Part shown: one piece after another, positions 31,815-33,898 of the stretch
How positions within the stretch are numbered: position 1 is the stretch's first letter
How the letters are laid out: every line of letters starts with the position of its first letter
DNA from: an uncultured Coriobacteriaceae bacterium
Lineage (GTDB): Bacteria > Actinomycetota > Coriobacteriia > Coriobacteriales > Atopobiaceae
Direction: 5' to 3'
NCBI GenBank assembly: GCA_902766445.1
Contig: CACXDP010000150.1
Location: 1 to 33,898, forward strand
Length of the DNA: 33,898 bases
Notes under the pieces: generated by a model
Databases searched by the model: none
What the model was told of the DNA's origin: nothing
The model's input: only the letters and a program-made list of their open reading frames with translations
Position numbers and translations under genes: made by a program

Positions 31815-32567
31815 ATGGCAGACAGGTTGTGGGTACTAGGAAGCGCGGGGTGGATGCCCTCCGCAGGCAACGAGACGAGTTGCTTCCTCGTGGAGCTTGG
31901 CGACGAGCTGGTGATGCTCGACGCTGGCACGGGCGTGGCCAACCTCGGTCTCGCTTCCGAGGCGCTGAAACGACACGACCGCGTGCACGTCTTGCTCTCG
32001 CACTACCACCTCGACCATGTGGTCGGCCTTATGTATCTCAAACGCTTCTTTGACGATAAGCGCGTGGACGTATACGGACCGGGAATCCCCGTGTATCCGC
32101 GCAGCACCGCCTCGTATATCGCCGACCTCCTGCAAGACACGCTGTATTCCGCCGGTAGCGAGGGGTTCGCCCGCGAAGTGCGCTTCCACGACTACGCCGG
32201 ACAAGACTTCCGGGTTGGCGACGTTCCCGTGACCGTGCGCCCCCAGCAGCATTCGGCACCCTCCTTCGAGCTCAGGCTCGCTGACGCCGTGACCTACGCC
32301 ACCGACACGAGCTACTGCCCCGCGGCATGGAAGAATCCAGTCCCCACCAAGGTGCTGCTCCACGAATGCTGGCAGCAAGGGAGCGGAGACCCTCGCCACA
32401 CGAGCGTGGAGACTCTGGCCCAAGACCTGGCAACCGACCGCTTCGAACGTACGCTGCTCATACACCACAACCCCGCATGGGACGAGGCAACCCGCGCAGA
32501 GGTCGCGCGCATCGCAAAGCGTCACGGCATGGAACTCGCTCGCGACGGCATGGTCATCGACTTGTGA
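31815..32567 (+). CDS. RNase Z-like metallo-beta-lactamase-fold protein, 250 aa
   Basis: A cytoplasmic MBL-fold hydrolase of the RNase Z/phosphodiesterase-like group. Visible are ETSCFLVELGDELVMLDAGTG, the metal motif LSHYHLDHVVGL (HxHxDH), QHSAPSFELRL, TYATDTSY (metal-bridging Asp), VLLHECW and HTSVETLAQ with the late His in LLIHHNPAW. The flexible exosite arm of true RNase Z is not obvious, so a tRNA 3' processing role is unlikely, in line with the encoded CCA of both tRNAs here. The ATG at 31815 has GGAGG 9 bases upstream. It directly follows the triple repeat. A small gene follows downstream. Confidence 0.87.
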   Translation: MADRLWVLGSAGWMPSAGNETSCFLVELGDELVMLDAGTGVANLGLASEALKRHDRVHVLLSHYHLDHVVGLMYLKRFFDDKRVDVYGPGIPVYPRSTASYIADLLQDTLYSAGSEGFAREVRFHDYAGQDFRVGDVPVTVRPQQHSAPSFELRLADAVTYATDTSYCPAAWKNPVPTKVLLHECWQQGSGDPRHTSVETLAQDLATDRFERTLLIHHNPAWDEATRAEVARIAKRHGMELARDGMVIDL

Positions 32568-32592
32568 CACGATGGTCCTCTGTTTTTTGACC

Positions 32593-32598
32593 TATAAT
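32593..32598 (+). promoter_or_regulatory. Candidate -10 of the small downstream gene
   Basis: A perfect TATAAT (32593-32598) about 43 bases before the start at 32641. No good -35 is visible at the right distance. Confidence 0.4.
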
Positions 32599-32640
32599 GA
32601 GTCCAGACAGAAGCTTGTGACGAATGGGGAAGACATGGGT

Positions 32641-32781
32641 ATGACTGACCTTCAGTTCAAAGACTTCTTGCGCGGCCTTCTCGACGACCTTGAGAGCGCC
32701 AAGTCCAAGAAGGACAAGAAAGAAACGGACGAGAAGCTCGACCGTATGATTGAACGTTTCAAGAAAGCCGTCGAGGACTAA
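32641..32781 (+). CDS. Small charged protein, 46 aa
   Basis: A short acidic/basic helical protein (MTDLQFKDFLRGLLDDLE... KLDRMIERFKKAVED), probably one or two amphipathic helices. No known family can be named. Evidence for being real is a GGGGAAG box 8 bases before the ATG at 32641, a perfect TATAAT upstream, and a composition unlike random frames. An ATG two codons earlier (32635) is possible but lies very close to the ribosome binding site. No partner is indicated by its position between the MBL gene and the MetRS-like gene. Confidence 0.65.
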   Translation: MTDLQFKDFLRGLLDDLESAKSKKDKKETDEKLDRMIERFKKAVED

Positions 32782-32861
32782 AGCGCCACTTCTCCGAGTC
32801 CACCTCTGCGACAACCGCAGTAGATTGCTCGCGCCGCATGTGAGCGGCACGGAATGTTACC

Positions 32862-32886
32862 ACACGAAGGGGTAACCCCTTTGTGT
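32862..32886. repeat. Hairpin between the small gene and the MetRS-like gene
   Basis: The arms ACACGAAGGGG (32862-32872) and CCCCTTTGTGT (32876-32886) pair over 11 bases with one G-U and a 3-base spacer. No T-run follows, so it is at best a weak terminator. Confidence 0.5.
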
Positions 32887-32923
32887 ACCACGATGGTCGG
32901 GCGCAGCAGTCGCCAACTTGTGC

Positions 32924-32929
32924 GATAAT
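32924..32929 (+). promoter_or_regulatory. Candidate extended -10 of the MetRS-like gene
   Basis: TGCGATAAT (TG at 32921, GATAAT 32924-32929) lies about 36 bases before the ATG. No clear -35. Confidence 0.35.
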
Positions 32930-32965
32930 CCCTTCGTCAACGAACAACCCCACGAGAGGAGCACC

Positions 32966-33898
32966 ATGGCCTCTGAATCCCGTCCGCACTTCCCCACCCG
33001 TGCCGTCATCACCGGCGGCATGCCTTACGGCAACAAGAACCTCCATTTCGGCCACATCGGCGGCGTGTTCGTGCCGGCCGACTTCTTTGCGCGCTTCTTG
33101 CGCGACCGCATCGGCAAGCACAACGTGCTCTTCGTCTCGGGCACCGACTGCTACGGTTCCCCCATCATGGAGGGCTATCGCAAGCGCAAGGAAGCCGGTT
33201 ACGAGGGCACCATCACCGACTACGTCAAGGAAAACCACACAGCCCAGAAAGAAGCCCTCGACGCCTATGGAATCTCGCTTGACCTCTTTGGGGGATCGGG
33301 CCTCAAACCAGCCGCTCCCTTCCACGAGGCACTCACCGAGGACCTCATCAGGCGCCTGTATGAGAGGGGACATCTCATCAAGCTCTCGACGCGCCAGTTC
33401 TATGACGTGGAGGCGGGCCAGTTCCTCAACGGCCGCCAGGTGCAGGGTCGCTGCCCCGTGCGCGGTTGCAAGAGCGAGAAGGCCTATGCAGACGAGTGTG
33501 ACCTCGGTCACCAGTTCGACCCCGAGGAGCTCATCGCACCCGTGTCACAGCTTACTGGCACCACGCCCGAGCTGCGTCCGGTCGACAACTGGTACTTCGA
33601 CCTGCCGGCCTTCCGGGGGGAGCTCGAGGCACTCATGGACGAGTGGGACGCGGATCCGCAGGTGCGCGCCGTCGTGACCAAGACCGTGCGTGAGTCGCTT
33701 GCCGACCCCGTCATCTATGTGCAGAACAAGTTCCGTGAGGCGTTCGATGCCGTGGAAGGCGAGCTTCCCGCCCACACAATCCAGGAGCCGCAGGGCAACC
33801 AGCAGTCCTTCTCCGTCACCTTCGCTGACTGGCGTGCTCGTGACGCCGCCCGCGAGGTGCTCGATGCCGCAGGCGTGCGCTTCCGCACCGGCAAGACC
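32966..33898 (+). CDS. Methionyl-tRNA synthetase-like class I aminoacyl-tRNA synthetase, N-terminal 311 residues (3' end outside window)
   Basis: The frame stays open to the window end. It follows the MetRS layout: GGMPYGNKNLHFGHIGGVFVPADFFARFLRD, with the HIGH-like HFGH (27-30) in the nucleotide-binding fold, then VLFVSGTDCYGSPI, where MetRS normally reads GTDEHGTPI, and a zinc-knuckle-like insertion RCPVRGCKSEKAYADECDLGH ending in the expected FDPEEL. KMSKS would lie beyond the window. The changed GTD motif (Cys-Tyr for Glu-His) makes a MetRS paralogue possible instead of the housekeeping enzyme. A GAGAGGAG box lies 5 bases before the ATG. No T-box is seen upstream. Confidence 0.82.
   Translation, partial: MASESRPHFPTRAVITGGMPYGNKNLHFGHIGGVFVPADFFARFLRDRIGKHNVLFVSGTDCYGSPIMEGYRKRKEAGYEGTITDYVKENHTAQKEALDAYGISLDLFGGSGLKPAAPFHEALTEDLIRRLYERGHLIKLSTRQFYDVEAGQFLNGRQVQGRCPVRGCKSEKAYADECDLGHQFDPEELIAPVSQLTGTTPELRPVDNWYFDLPAFRGELEALMDEWDADPQVRAVVTKTVRESLADPVIYVQNKFREAFDAVEGELPAHTIQEPQGNQQSFSVTFADWRARDAAREVLDAAGVRFRTGKT

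Noticed and set aside
32782-32965. T-box leader upstream of the MetRS-like gene
   Set aside because: No T-box sequence and no specifier stem; only one short hairpin without a T-run.

Overview
The window looks like chromosomal DNA of a high-GC Gram-positive bacterium, most likely a member of the Coriobacteriia (Olsenella/Atopobium-like). That placement is an inference from the gene set: a bifunctional Rel protein, a WecA/TagO-type glycan primer transferase, an OatA-type acyltransferase, a sortase-like protein, tRNA genes with encoded CCA, and a QueH-type queuosine pathway. It was not tested by any search. The content is mostly housekeeping. I see no prophage, insertion sequence, CRISPR array or obvious island.

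Layout. Bases 1-5089: tail of a sensor kinase (+), a TerB_N/TerB_C-type protein translationally coupled to metK (-), a small XRE regulator (+), tRNA-Ala(CGC) with its terminator, and a PflX-type radical SAM protein (+). 5086-9218: a membrane O-acyltransferase with two SGNH domains (-), a structured divergent intergenic region, and a WecA/TagO-family transferase (+). 9217-10700: the infC-rpmI-rplT operon (-), where infC starts at AUA behind a leader with an attenuator-like hairpin. 10781-12288: a repeat hairpin, a methyltransferase, a sortase-like protein and tRNA-Leu(CAA), all (+). 12310-22699: a seven-gene leftward cluster ptsH - HAD - tgt - secD-like - recJ/recQ fusion - rel - MBL hydrolase. 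22814-24058: a coiled-coil tail-anchored protein (+). 24048-28187: leftward thrH - queH - zinc-ribbon coiled-coil protein - queA. 28283-31048: a 7TM/PAS/HD-GYP protein (-) and a Cof-type HAD phosphatase (+), divergent across a 66-bp palindrome and a second hairpin. 31060-33898: a DUF3267 metalloprotease-like protein (-), a repeat cluster, an RNase Z-like MBL protein (+), a 46-residue protein (+) and the 5' part of a MetRS-like gene (+).

How genes work together. tgt, queA and queH are three steps of queuosine-tRNA modification in two nearby leftward operons. infC-rpmI-rplT, two tRNAs and the MetRS-like gene add to the translation content. The acyltransferase and the WecA/TagO homologue are divergent neighbours and both point to the cell envelope. 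Rel (ppGpp), HPr (PTS) and an HD-GYP protein are signalling components.

Most worth a second look: the single-ORF RecJ nuclease plus RecQ-like helicase; the AUA start and attenuator of infC; the 66-bp palindrome; dispersed GGGGACWGTCCCC hairpin repeats at two loci; the tandem SGNH protein whose second domain has lost Ser and Asn; a SecD homologue lacking the conserved TM4 Asp with no adjacent secF; and a very small sortase-fold protein. Start sites were re-chosen from ribosome binding sites and gene overlaps where the longest frame ran into a neighbour.
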